Source: Mangrovactinospora gilvigrisea (GTDB taxonomy: Bacteria; Actinomycetota; Actinomycetes; Streptomycetales; Streptomycetaceae). From it: 35,031 nucleotides of DNA. A model generated the notes under the pieces. It was not told where the DNA came from. It ran no database searches and was given only the letters and a program-made list of their open reading frames with translations. Below, piece by piece: positions 5,688 through 13,917 of the stretch. How positions within the stretch are numbered: the first letter of the stretch is position 1; every line of letters begins with the position of its first letter. The position numbers and the translations under genes are program-made. The stretch covers positions 1-35,031 of the forward strand of contig NZ_MLCF01000020.1 of the NCBI RefSeq assembly GCF_001879105.1, in the 5' to 3' direction.

Positions 5688-8327
5688 CTACCCTGCGGCG
5701 GAGCGTCCGTCGCCGCCCGTCGCGCCGCGGGTGTAGCGGGGGTGGATCAACCCGACGGACGCGTACGGCAGGTCGTCGTCGTCCACCTCCTCCACCGGAA
5801 CCCCGCGCTGCTCGGCGAGGAGCCGGACGTGGTCGAGGTCCGCGCCGGCGCCGCGGCGCACCAGCACGCGCCACGGCACCCGGCGCAGCAGCACGCGGGT
5901 GGTCTCGCCCACCCCCGGCTTGATGAGGTTGACGTCGCCGATGCCGTAGGCGGCGCCGAGCCGCTCCACCGCCGCCCAACCGGCCCAGTCGGGCCGGCGC
6001 GCGGCGGGATCGGCGGCGAGGCGCTTGGCGGTCGCCTCGGCGTCGGCGGCCACCGCGGGGTCGGCGAAGTGCGCGGAGACGCGGTCCAGGAAGTCGGCCG
6101 AGACGTCGTCGCCGGCGAGCTCGGCGTAGAACTTGGCGCCGTGGTAGGCGCCGGGGCCGATCAGATCGGCGCGCAGCACGGTGCGCGAGACCAGGCCGGA
6201 GACGGTGGAGTTGAGGCAGGCGGAGGGGATCAGGAAGTCCTCGCGGGTGCCGAAGACGGGGACGCAGCCGCCGGGGTCGGCGAGCACCGCGACCGACGGG
6301 TCGAAGGCGTCCGCCCCGGGCACCTCGCGCAGCGCGGCGGCGAGTTCGCGGGTGATGGCGCCCTTGCCGGTCCAGCCGTCCACGAACTGGACGCGCCCGG
6401 CGCCGTGGTGGAGCGCGAGGCGGCGCAGGGCGACGGGGTCGATGCCGCGGCCGCGGACGATGGAGACCGCGCAGTGCGGCAGGTCGAGGCCGTGGCGGGC
6501 GGCGGCCCAGCGCCGCATCAGGATGCCGACGGGGGTGCCGGCGCGGGCCAGCGAGGCGAGCACCACGTCGGGGCCGCGCTCGGCGAGCACCAGCTCGGTG
6601 ACGGCGCCGACGGCGCGCGCGAGGCGCTCCGCGGAGGCGTCCAGCGCGGCGCGGAAGAGCGCCTGGTACTCGGCGGACGGGCGGTACTCGACGGGGAGCG
6701 ACTCCGCGTAGTGGGCGCCGCCGGACTGCACGGCCTCCTCGCGCTCCTCGACGGGGGCCTCCAGCGGCACCTCGGAGAGGTCGGTGAGCAGCCAGTCGAC
6801 CTCGGCGGGGGCGTAGGAGCCGAAGGCGGGGCCGCGCAGCGGCTCGGGCGGGCGGGACGGCAGCACGACGAGGTGGACGGCGGCGGCCGCGTCGGAGGCG
6901 AGGCGGTCCAGCAGGCCGCCGGGGGCGTGCAGTTCGGGGGTGTCGCCGTCGGCGTCGACGACGGCGACGACCGCGTCGAACGGGGTGCCGTGGCGGCCGG
7001 GGGCGACGTTGTAGGCGTACCGCTCGCCGGGGCCGTCGGCGGGACGGTCGTGGGCGGGGAAGGCGAGGCGGGTGCGGACGGCGTACCCGGGGTCGTCGAC
7101 GGGGAGCACGGGCGAGCGCGTGGTGGACGAGAACCGCACCTCGCGGTCGCCGTCCGCGGCCCCGAGTGCGGCGGCGAGCCGCAGGGGCGCGTACATCAGC
7201 TCCTCGGTGCCCAGCACCAGCACCCGCCGCGCGGCCGGCGGCAGCGCGGCGGCCAACGCCGCACCCATCCGCGGCAGTTCGGCCTCCAGCCGGGCCCGAT
7301 GCCCGGCGGTGAAGCCGTGCCGCCCCCCGTCCGGCACATCGACCGGCCACCCGACGTCCACCCGGCCCACGGCCCTCGCGCCGCCGCCGACGACGCCGGC
7401 GGCGGCCGGTACGGAGCCCCCCGACGCGTCGGCGGCCGCGCCGCCGCCGAGGATCGCGGGGACGCCTCCCGCGTTCGCGTCCGCGCGGCCGGCCGGCGGC
7501 CCGCCGCCCGGCCGTGACGGCCCGGCATCGTCGCCGGCAGCCGCACCGGTGGCCCCGGCAGCACCGCCCTCGCCCCGCGTGCCCGCGTCCCCGCCGCCGC
7601 CGTCGGCCGCCGCGGCCGCCCGCGTCGCCGCGACCTCCGCGACCAGCGCCGTCCCCCGGGTCAGGACGTCCTCCGGGAGGTGGACGCGGCCCTCGGCGGC
7701 CGAGACCACGTCGATCATCGTGTCCAGCTCGACCGCGAGGCGGGCGAGTTCGGTGCGCTCGTCCTCGGGGCGGACGTCGACCAGGGCCGCGACCACGTAG
7801 CGGGCCCGCGGCCAGCGGGCGTGCAGCGCGCGCAGCGTGTTGCGGACGGTGCGGCCCGTGGAGAGCTCGTCGTCGACGAGGACCAGGGGGCCGTCGCCGG
7901 CGAGCAGCTTCTCGCGCTCGGGCAGCAGCAGGTGGCCCGTCGCGTGGGAGTGCTCCTCCTCGAAGCCGCCCGCCGCGGGCACGCCCGCCACCGGGCGGCG
8001 CGTGGAGTGCAGGCAGACCGCCGCGCCCAGGCCGTCCGCGACGCTCAGGCCCAGCCCGGTCGCCGTCTCCGCGTAGCCGAGGACGACGGCCCGAGAGGAC
8101 GCCGCCGCGCCCAGCAGCTCCCGCACCCGCCCGCCGAGGGCGACGCCCGCGCCGTGCACCGCCTCCGGCGGCGCCGGGACGTGCTTGCCCAGCACGCCCG
8201 AGACCAGCAGATGCGCCCGCCGCGGGTTGCGCCGCACGGCGAGCCCGACCTGTCCGCGCACCCCGTCGCCGTCCACGCCCACGCCCAGCCGCCGCTCGAC
8301 CCACTCGCCCGACCACACGCCGCTCAC
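5688..8327 (-). CDS. PRTase_2-TRSP-PRTase_1-PELOTA fusion of Ter module
   Basis: An 879-residue fusion of domains known from Ter-linked operons. Residues ~1-235 form a PRTase_2-type phosphoribosyltransferase with the PRPP loop VLVDDELSTGRT (149-160). Residues ~238-320 are a Gly/Ala-rich linker. Residues ~325-500 match the TRSP domain, including STTRSPV (401-407). Residues ~500-735 form the PRTase_1 domain (annotated elsewhere as a StiP 'cysteine protease'), with a second loop-like motif DGWTGKGAITREL (650-662). The C-terminus ends with a PELOTA-type RNA-binding-like domain (~810-870). The family is predicted to make a nucleoside-like compound; this is not proven. The GTG start overlaps the lyase stop as GTGA (8324-8327), indicating translational coupling. 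The Gly/Ala linker marks the likely fusion joint. Confidence 0.88.
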   Translation of the reverse strand: MSGVWSGEWVERRLGVGVDGDGVRGQVGLAVRRNPRRAHLLVSGVLGKHVPAPPEAVHGAGVALGGRVRELLGAAASSRAVVLGYAETATGLGLSVADGLGAAVCLHSTRRPVAGVPAAGGFEEEHSHATGHLLLPEREKLLAGDGPLVLVDDELSTGRTVRNTLRALHARWPRARYVVAALVDVRPEDERTELARLAVELDTMIDVVSAAEGRVHLPEDVLTRGTALVAEVAATRAAAAADGGGGDAGTRGEGGAAGATGAAAGDDAGPSRPGGGPPAGRADANAGGVPAILGGGAAADASGGSVPAAAGVVGGGARAVGRVDVGWPVDVPDGGRHGFTAGHRARLEAELPRMGAALAAALPPAARRVLVLGTEELMYAPLRLAAALGAADGDREVRFSSTTRSPVLPVDDPGYAVRTRLAFPAHDRPADGPGERYAYNVAPGRHGTPFDAVVAVVDADGDTPELHAPGGLLDRLASDAAAAVHLVVLPSRPPEPLRGPAFGSYAPAEVDWLLTDLSEVPLEAPVEEREEAVQSGGAHYAESLPVEYRPSAEYQALFRAALDASAERLARAVGAVTELVLAERGPDVVLASLARAGTPVGILMRRWAAARHGLDLPHCAVSIVRGRGIDPVALRRLALHHGAGRVQFVDGWTGKGAITRELAAALREVPGADAFDPSVAVLADPGGCVPVFGTREDFLIPSACLNSTVSGLVSRTVLRADLIGPGAYHGAKFYAELAGDDVSADFLDRVSAHFADPAVAADAEATAKRLAADPAARRPDWAGWAAVERLGAAYGIGDVNLIKPGVGETTRVLLRRVPWRVLVRRGAGADLDHVRLLAEQRGVPVEEVDDDDLPYASVGLIHPRYTRGATGGDGRSAAG

Positions 8328-9502
8328 GGCTCCACCGTCCCCACGTCGAACGCCTCCAGCAGGTCCGCGAAGCTGACACCCTCGCGCGCCACCCCGAAGG
8401 CCCGCGCCCGGCGGGCGACCCCGCGGGCCCAGGCCCGGTGCGGGTTCACCTCGTTCATCTTGTTGGTGTACGCCGAGCGCAGCACCCCTCCGCCGCCGTC
8501 CCGCCCCAGCAGGTCGCCGGCGTCGCTCCACTCCTCGTGGGAGACGACCGACATCGCGTGCACCGGTCCGACATGGCTGGGATGGATCACGGTCTTGCCG
8601 ACCAGCCCGTTGTGGCGGTCCAGTTCGACCTCGCGGATCAGGCCGTCGAGGGCCTCCGCGAGCAGCTCCGAGCGGAGCCGGTCGCGCGCGCCGAAGGGGC
8701 TCGCCCGCAGCTGCGGCTTGAGCACCCGCTCGCCGAGCGGGAAGTACTCCCAGACCGGGCCGGTGATGACGAAGCGCGGATCGCCGTCCGCGCCGAGCCG
8801 GCCGAAGACGTTGACCACGTCGCCGATCACCCCGGCGACCACCTGGAGGTCGTAGGCGGTGAGGTCGGGCGAGCGGCGCAGCCCGTACGCGGCGCACAGG
8901 TCGGCGACGCCCAGCCGCAGCGCGGGCACCCGCTCGCGGTGCTTCTCCACCGCGTCGGCGATGCCGGACAGCTCCTCGCGGCGGGTCTCCAGATGGGCGA
9001 GCTCGGGCGACTCCAGCACGGGCATGGCGAGCATCCGGTGCCCGGACGCGTCCTCCGCCTCGGCGGCGGCGTCCAGGAAGGCGGCACCGGTCTCGCCGTC
9101 GAACTTGGGCAGCACCCAGCCGGAGAGCCGTCCCACCGAGGCGCCCATCCGGTCGGTGAGCGAGCCGATCTGGCGGGGGTGGCGCACCCGGACGAAGAGC
9201 AGCGGCGCGGCGTCGGAGGCGTCCGCCGCGAGCTCGGCCACCGCGGCGACCAGGTTCTCCTCGGCGGCGGGGACGGCGTCGTCGGGTATCGCGTCCTCCA
9301 GGCAGAGCACCATCGAGACGACGCCGCGGGCCGCCTGGCGCCGCACGTCGGCGGCGAGCCGGGGGCGGGTGGCGGGGGCGTAGAGGGTGGCGCCGAGCGC
9401 GGCGGCGAGGGTGGCGGAGGAGGTGTCCCGAGCGAAGGGCTCGGGCGACAGATGGAAGAGGCGGTTCCGCTCAGCCTCCCCGAGATGCCCGAAATGCCGC
9501 AT
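8324..9502 (-). CDS. HpcH/HpaI (CitE-like) C-C bond lyase of Ter module
   Basis: The 392-residue TIM-barrel protein resembles the C-C_Bond_Lyase family (PF15617), related to HpcH/HpaI aldolase and citrate lyase beta subunit. It begins MRHFGHL, then a LYAPATRP strand, a MVLCLEDAIPDD motif whose acidic residues likely bind a divalent metal, RVRHPRQI, LPKFDGETG, and KTVIHPSHVGPVHA near the end, a typical CitE-like C-terminal motif. The ATG at 9502 follows a strong GGGGGAGG site. It is the first gene of the minus-strand operon and overlaps the PRTase gene by four bases. In Ter systems it is predicted to act with the PRTase and HAD enzymes on a nucleoside-like metabolite. Substrate unknown. Confidence 0.88.
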   Translation of the reverse strand: MRHFGHLGEAERNRLFHLSPEPFARDTSSATLAAALGATLYAPATRPRLAADVRRQAARGVVSMVLCLEDAIPDDAVPAAEENLVAAVAELAADASDAAPLLFVRVRHPRQIGSLTDRMGASVGRLSGWVLPKFDGETGAAFLDAAAEAEDASGHRMLAMPVLESPELAHLETRREELSGIADAVEKHRERVPALRLGVADLCAAYGLRRSPDLTAYDLQVVAGVIGDVVNVFGRLGADGDPRFVITGPVWEYFPLGERVLKPQLRASPFGARDRLRSELLAEALDGLIREVELDRHNGLVGKTVIHPSHVGPVHAMSVVSHEEWSDAGDLLGRDGGGGVLRSAYTNKMNEVNPHRAWARGVARRARAFGVAREGVSFADLLEAFDVGTVEP

Positions 9503-9630
9503 AAGCCTCCCCCTTAGTTGCGCAATTTTGAAATCTCTTTGCCTTCTGGGCCGTTCATCGTACGTGACCGAGGTTTCCAGCCGGGTGAGGACTCGTTACC
9601 GGCCGGTCCGATGCGCCATGATGGGGCCCT
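9503..9630. promoter_or_regulatory. Divergent control region of lyase operon and terD
   Basis: This 128-base gap separates the lyase operon (minus) from a terD gene (plus). It contains an A/T-rich patch that is unusual for this window (about 9517-9540), including the perfect palindrome TTGCGCAA (9518-9525). On the plus strand CATGAT (9618-9623) sits seven bases before the terD ATG and could be a -10 box giving a leaderless transcript. No confident -35 is seen. Confidence 0.45.
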
Positions 9631-10428
9631 ATGACGGAGGAGCTGGCCAAGGGAACGCACATCCCGCTGTCCGCGACCGCGGTCCGCGCGGTGATCCGGT
9701 GGAGCCTCGGTGCCGTGCCGGACGTGGACGCCTCCGCGCTGCTCCTCGGGGCCGACGACAAGGTGCGCAACGACACCGACTTCGTCTTCTACAACCAGCC
9801 CACCCACCCCAGCCACCTGGTGAAGCGCCGCGCCAAGACGCGCGGGCCGGAGGGCCGCACCGACAGCATCGACATCGACCTGGCCCGGCTCCCCGCGGAC
9901 GTCCGCCGCGTGGTCATCGCCGCCTCCACCGACGGCGGCACCTTCGGCAAGGTCAGCGGCCTCGCGGTGCTGCTCTTCGACCTCAACGACGCGGTGGTCA
10001 ACGGCACCGACCCGAACCGCGCGCTGGCCCGCTTCGTCGTCCCCGGCGCCACCGTCGAGACGGCACTGCTCTGCGGCGAGCTCTACCGCCGCGCCGGCAC
10101 CTGGCGGTTCCGCGCCATCGGCCAGGGCTACGACTCCGGGCTCATCGGCCTCGCCACCGACTTCGGGATCCGCATCGACGACCCCGAGGAGGAGGAGGCG
10201 CGGCCGTCCGAGCCCGCGCGGCAGCCCTCCTCCGGGAGCGCCCCGCCCGAGCCCGCCGAGAACCGGCGCCGGGCCGAGCCGGTCGCCGCCACCCCGGCCG
10301 GCAACCCGGCCCGCCAGGAGCCCCCGCCGGACCCGTCGCCCTCCCCGGTGACGGCCGCGCCGCCCGCCGAGCCGCCGGCCTTCGCGCTGCCCCCGCAGGG
10401 CCCGCAGTTCCAGCCGCACCGCCGCTGA
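9631..10428 (+). CDS. TerD-family protein with Pro-rich C-terminal tail
   Basis: The first ~185 residues of this 265-residue protein are a TerD domain: DVDASALLLGADD, DFVFYNQP, SIDIDLARLP, and a terminal [19 protein letters not shown]. Studied TerD proteins bind calcium through acidic residues in such motifs. Compared with the other two TerDs here it lacks the N-terminal KGGNVSLSK segment and has an Arg/Lys insertion (LVKRRAKTRG). Residues ~188-265 are a Pro/Glu/Ala-rich, probably disordered tail. There is no Shine-Dalgarno sequence before the ATG at 9631, so it may be read from a leaderless mRNA. It is divergent from the Ter enzyme operon and converges on the TerA-like gene. Confidence 0.9.
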   Translation: MTEELAKGTHIPLSATAVRAVIRWSLGAVPDVDASALLLGADDKVRNDTDFVFYNQPTHPSHLVKRRAKTRGPEGRTDSIDIDLARLPADVRRVVIAASTDGGTFGKVSGLAVLLFDLNDAVVNGTDPNRALARFVVPGATVETALLCGELYRRAGTWRFRAIGQGYDSGLIGLATDFGIRIDDPEEEEARPSEPARQPSSGSAPPEPAENRRRAEPVAATPAGNPARQEPPPDPSPSPVTAAPPAEPPAFALPPQGPQFQPHRR

Positions 10429-10458
10429 GGCGCGGCCCCGGGCGCGAGGCGGCAGGCC

Positions 10459-11187
10459 TCAGATCCGGTCCTTGTAGCCCCGCGCCCACTCCAGGCCCCA
10501 GCCGTAGAGGCGGTCCAACTCGGCCTGGAACCCGTAGACGTAGCGGACCTCGCGGCGCACCATCAGCTCGCCGTTGTGCTTCTCCACCATCGCCACGGCG
10601 CAGGAGCGCGCCTCCGGCGCCCGCTCGTCCAGGTGCACCTCGATGCGCGGCCCGACGTACGGGTAGAGCGTCACCACGGCCTTGGCCCGGTCGAACGCCG
10701 GGGTGCCGTCGTAGATGTAGGCGAAGATCAGCATCCGGCGGATCCTGTCGTGCATGTCGAGGTTGATGTACATCGTCTCGCCGGACGACCCGAACCGGTC
10801 GTCGCCGCTCAGCTGCACGTACGGCGGCCGGTCGAAGTCGCCGAAGAGTCCGCCGAGCGGCTGGGCGACGCCCTTGGTGCCGTCCTCCAGCTCGTACATG
10901 CAGCCCAGGTCGAGGTCGACCGTCACCATCGCCACCGAGCTCGGCGACTCCGCCTCGATCGGCTTGAAGAGCCGGGACGGGCGCAGGCTGGCGCCCAGCC
11001 GCCGCTCCCGCTGCTCCACCGCCGCCTGCCGCATCGACCAGGTGAGGCTCACCCGCAGGCTGCCCATCGCCGCGCCGTGCTCGGTGAGCGACAGCAGCGG
11101 GCTGCCGCGGGTGAGCGTGACGCGATCCGGGTGGTCGCCGACACCGGCCATGCCCCGCCGGCCGAAGAGCCGCTCCACGATGCCCAT
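10459..11187 (-). CDS. TerA-like tellurium resistance family protein
   Basis: The 242-residue protein is TerA-like, related to the TerD fold. A basic N-terminus (IVERLFGRRG) is followed by a strand-rich region; the core has VDLDLGCMYELEDG, FDRPPYVQLSGDDR, GETMYINLDMHDRIRRMLIFAYIYDG, a TLYPYVGPRIEVHLDE strand and a C-terminal WGLEWARGYKDRI. Acidic residues in the first two motifs are candidate metal ligands. It is 75 bases downstream of the TerC-like gene on the same strand. No Shine-Dalgarno is visible; TTGATG, 17 bases and CATCCT end six bases before the ATG at 11187, compatible with its own promoter and a leaderless transcript. Confidence 0.83.
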   Translation of the reverse strand: MGIVERLFGRRGMAGVGDHPDRVTLTRGSPLLSLTEHGAAMGSLRVSLTWSMRQAAVEQRERRLGASLRPSRLFKPIEAESPSSVAMVTVDLDLGCMYELEDGTKGVAQPLGGLFGDFDRPPYVQLSGDDRFGSSGETMYINLDMHDRIRRMLIFAYIYDGTPAFDRAKAVVTLYPYVGPRIEVHLDERAPEARSCAVAMVEKHNGELMVRREVRYVYGFQAELDRLYGWGLEWARGYKDRI

Positions 11188-11262
11188 GGCACAAGGATGG
11201 GGCCCGGCTGACGGATCATCAACCGAGCCCCGGCAAAGCCGCTCGAAGGCGGTGGCGGACCG

Positions 11263-12423
11263 TTACTCCGACGTCACCGCGGCCGGCTCCGACGGCCCCG
11301 GGCCGGCGCCGCTGCCGCCCTCGCCGTCGCCGCCGGCGACGGCCTCGTTGCGGTTGCGGCGGACCGAGGACCAGAACGAGGCGCCGATCAGCACCACGCC
11401 GATGAGGCCGGTGATCACGTCGTTGATCTCGTACTCGATGGTGATCATCAGGATGATCGCCAGCGCGCCGATCGCGTAGTGCGCGCCGTGCTCCAGGTAC
11501 ACGTAGTCGTCCAGCGTCCCCTTGCGGACCAGGTAGACCGTCAGCGACCGGATGTAGAGCGCGCCGATGCCCAGGCCCAGCGCCATCGGGAAGATCTCGT
11601 TGGTGATGGCGAAGGCGCCGATCACGCCGTCGAAGGAGAAGGAGGCGTCCAGCACCTCGAGGTAGAGGAACATGAAGAAGGCGGCCTTGCCGGCCAGCCC
11701 CACCGCGGAGACCGGCTTGCGCCCGGACGCCTCGGCCTCCTTCTCCTCCTCCTCGTCCTTCTCCTCCTGCTCCTCCAGCTGCTCCTCGAAGTGCCCGGAG
11801 ATCCCTCCGACCACCAGGTACGCCAGCAGGCCCAGGATTCCGGCGAGCAGCACCGTGGACGACTCGTCGCCGCCGCCGTGCCCGACGTGCTTGGCCACGG
11901 TGAAGGAGGCCACCACCAGCACCACCAGCGCGACCATCACCGACAGCAGGTCGAGCTTGCCCAGCTTGGCGAGCGGCCGCTCGATGAAGCCCAGCCACTT
12001 GATGTCCCGGTCCTCGAAGATGAAGTCCAGGAAGATCATCAGCAGGAACATTCCGCCGAATGCGGCGATCGCCGGGTGGGCGGCGGTGACCAGCTCCTTG
12101 TAGTGGTCGGGGTGGTTGATCGAGAGGTTGAACGCCTCGATCGGCCCCATCTTCGCCGTGATCGCCACGATGGCGACCGGGAAGATCAACCGCATGCCGA
12201 AGACCGCGATGAGCACGCCGACGGTGAGGAAGATCTTCTGCCAGAAGGCATTCATCTTCTTCAGGACGCCGGCGTTGACCACCGCATTGTCGAAGGACAG
12301 CGAGATCTCAAGGATCGACAGGATCGCCACCACGGCGAGCCCGCTCCACCCCCACAGGAAGCCGGCTGCGGCGAATCCGACGGCCGTGAGGGCCATCGAC
12401 CAGCCGAAGGTCTTGAGCAACAA
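11263..12423 (-). CDS. TerC/DUF475 integral membrane protein
   Basis: A 386-residue multi-pass protein of the DUF475 (PF04332) branch of the TerC superfamily, thought to work with TerD-type proteins at the membrane, perhaps in metal ion transport. It shows two related motifs with acidic residues inside membrane helices: EISLSFDNAVVNAGVL near residue 40 and EVLDASFSFDGVIGAF near residue 245. About eight to nine hydrophobic helices are visible. A highly charged cytoplasmic-type segment (EEQLEEQEEKDEEEEKEAE) divides the two halves. The C-terminus is a Gly/Ser/Pro tail. The start is a TTG at 12423 (MLLKTFGWS), with a second TTG next; GAAGAA just upstream may serve as ribosome site. It lies 46 bases after a terD gene on the same strand. 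Confidence 0.9.
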   Translation of the reverse strand: MLLKTFGWSMALTAVGFAAAGFLWGWSGLAVVAILSILEISLSFDNAVVNAGVLKKMNAFWQKIFLTVGVLIAVFGMRLIFPVAIVAITAKMGPIEAFNLSINHPDHYKELVTAAHPAIAAFGGMFLLMIFLDFIFEDRDIKWLGFIERPLAKLGKLDLLSVMVALVVLVVASFTVAKHVGHGGGDESSTVLLAGILGLLAYLVVGGISGHFEEQLEEQEEKDEEEEKEAEASGRKPVSAVGLAGKAAFFMFLYLEVLDASFSFDGVIGAFAITNEIFPMALGLGIGALYIRSLTVYLVRKGTLDDYVYLEHGAHYAIGALAIILMITIEYEINDVITGLIGVVLIGASFWSSVRRNRNEAVAGGDGEGGSGAGPGPSEPAAVTSE

Positions 12424-12469
12424 GGTTCTTCAACGCCTTTCAAGGCGGGACGTCTGCATACGGGCCGCT

Positions 12470-13042
12470 TTACTGTACGTTGACTCCGAAGTCGAGGGCG
12501 ATACCCCTCAGTCCGGAGGCATAGCCCTGGCCCACGGCCCGGAACTTCCACTCCCCCTGATACCGGTACAACTCACCGAAGATCATGGCGGTTTCGGAGG
12601 AGGCGTCCTCGGACAGGTCGTAGCGGGCCAGCTCCGCGCCGTCGATCTGGTTGACCACGCGGATGTAGGCGTCGCGGACCTGGCCGAAGTTCTGCCCGCG
12701 CACCTCGGCGTCGTAGATCGACGCGCAGAAGACCACCTTGTCGACCTGCATCGGCACCTGCGACAGATCGACGAGCAGCGTCTCGTCGTCGCCGCCGCTG
12801 CCGCCGGTGAGGTCGTCGCCGGTGTGCTCGACGGAGCCCTCGGGGCTCTTGAGGTTGTTGTAGAACACGAAGTAGTCGTCGCCCAGCACCCGCCCCGCGG
12901 AGCACAGCAGCGCGCTGGCATCGAGGTCGAACGGGGCTCCGGTGGTCGAACGGGCCTCCCAGCCCAGGCCCACCGACACACTGGTGAGCCCCGGGGCGGC
13001 CTTGCTGAGCGAGACGTTGCCGCCCTTGGCGAGCGTGACCAT
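12470..13042 (-). CDS. TerD-family protein
   Basis: This 190-residue protein is a complete TerD domain, close to its upstream neighbour (a tandem duplication). Features: [10 protein letters not shown] start, [49 protein letters not shown], the Cys-containing VVFCASIYDAEVRGQNFGQV, and GELYRYQGEWKFRAVGQGYASG. The family folds as a beta sandwich that binds calcium through its Asp-rich loops and is tied to general stress resistance more than to tellurite alone. The ATG at 13042 is chosen because an AGGAGG site lies 10 bases upstream; that site can be masked by a hairpin. The gene sits between another terD and the TerC-like gene. Confidence 0.95.
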   Translation of the reverse strand: MVTLAKGGNVSLSKAAPGLTSVSVGLGWEARSTTGAPFDLDASALLCSAGRVLGDDYFVFYNNLKSPEGSVEHTGDDLTGGSGGDDETLLVDLSQVPMQVDKVVFCASIYDAEVRGQNFGQVRDAYIRVVNQIDGAELARYDLSEDASSETAMIFGELYRYQGEWKFRAVGQGYASGLRGIALDFGVNVQ

Positions 13043-13052
13043 GCTGCTGCTT

Positions 13053-13069
13053 CCTCCTTCTGGAGGAGG
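13053..13069 (-). promoter_or_regulatory. Hairpin masking the Shine-Dalgarno of terD
   Basis: Read on the minus strand, CCTCCT, five loop bases (CCAGA) and AGGAGG form a perfect 6-bp hairpin. Its 3' arm is the ribosome binding site of the terD gene starting at 13042. Folding would hide the site, so translation may depend on opening the hairpin. Confidence 0.55.
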
Positions 13070-13149
13070 GGCCGGAAGGATCGCCGCACGGTGTCCTGCC
13101 GGCCCCGCACCCCCGTGATACTCGATCGGGACGCTGTCCCGGACGCTGC

Positions 13150-13725
13150 TCAGACGTTGACGCCGAAGTCCTGCGCGATGCCGCGCAGGCCGGAGGCGTA
13201 GCCCTGACCGATGGCGCGGAACTTCCACTCGGCGCCGTTCCGGTACAGCTCGCCGAAGACCATCGCGGTCTCGGTGGAGGCGTCCTCGGACAGGTCGTAG
13301 CGGGCCACCTCGGCGCCGCCGGCCTGGTTCAGGACGCGGATGTAGGCGTTGCGGACCTGGCCGAAGTTCTGCTGCCGGGCCTCCGCCTCGTAGATCGAGA
13401 CCGGAAAGACGATCTTGGCCACGTCCTGCGGGACCGCGGCGAGGTTGACATTGATCACCTCGTCGTCGCCCTCGCCCTCACCCGTCAGGTTGTCCCCGGT
13501 GTGCTCCACCGAGCCGTCGGGGCTCTTGAGGTTGTTGAAGAAGACGAAATGCTGGTCGGAGATCACCTTGCCGGCGGCATCCGTCATCAGGGCGCTCGCG
13601 TCCAGGTCGAAGTCCGCGCCCGTGGTCGAACGCGCGTCCCAACCCAGACCGACGCTGACCGCGGTCAGCCCCGGCGCCTCCTTGCTCAAGCTGACGTTGC
13701 CGCCCTTGCTGAGGCTGACACCCAC
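13150..13725 (-). CDS. TerD-family protein
   Basis: A 191-residue TerD domain beginning [15 protein letters not shown], with [45 protein letters not shown]-type strands, [15 protein letters not shown] and [22 protein letters not shown]. It closely resembles the next TerD gene downstream, so the pair probably arose by duplication. The acidic loops are the expected calcium-binding sites. The GTG start at 13725 follows a GGGAGG site. A putative promoter (TTGACC, 17 bases, CGTATC) lies upstream and would give a leader of roughly 90 bases with a strong hairpin. It is the first terD of the minus-strand run terD-terD-terC-terA. Confidence 0.95.
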   Translation of the reverse strand: MGVSLSKGGNVSLSKEAPGLTAVSVGLGWDARSTTGADFDLDASALMTDAAGKVISDQHFVFFNNLKSPDGSVEHTGDNLTGEGEGDDEVINVNLAAVPQDVAKIVFPVSIYEAEARQQNFGQVRNAYIRVLNQAGGAEVARYDLSEDASTETAMVFGELYRNGAEWKFRAIGQGYASGLRGIAQDFGVNV

Positions 13726-13769
13726 TGGTCCTCCCGATTTCAGATTTTCGACGTACGTGGTCGTGCGCC

Positions 13770-13806
13770 GCCGGGTGCCTCCGCCGCGCCGGCGGAGGGA
13801 CCCGGC
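13770..13806. terminator. Strong hairpin between DUF3052 gene and terD
   Basis: GCCGGGT (13770-13776) pairs with ACCCGGC (13800-13806), and inside it CCTCCGCC pairs with GGCGGAGG. It lies after the DUF3052 stop on the minus strand but also between the putative terD promoter and its start codon. It may be the DUF3052 terminator, a terD leader structure, or both. Confidence 0.55.
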
Positions 13807-13823
13807 GATGGGATCCGCGTTCG

Positions 13824-13852
13824 GATACGCGAAAGTCCCGACTCCAGGTCAA
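13824..13852 (-). promoter_or_regulatory. Putative sigma-70-type promoter of terD
   Basis: On the minus strand TTGACC (13852-13847) and CGTATC (13829-13824) are separated by exactly 17 bases. The -35 is near consensus and the -10 is weak. Transcription would start near 13817, about 90 bases before the GTG at 13725. Confidence 0.4.
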
Positions 13853-13917
13853 CTGCTGATCCTAGTGCCGGGTTCCCGCTCGGGAGCGGATCCTTCCTCG
13901 CCTTCGTGGGTACGCCG

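Noticed and set aside
5466..7517. Long plus-strand frame opposite the PRTase fusion
   Set aside because: Gly/Val-rich shadow of the fusion gene, whose own domains are clear.
5688..8327. 'StiP cysteine protease' function for the fusion
   Set aside because: The label is used for PRTase_1-type proteins, but no Cys-His protease pair is evident and the PRPP-loop motifs and context fit phosphoribosyltransferase.
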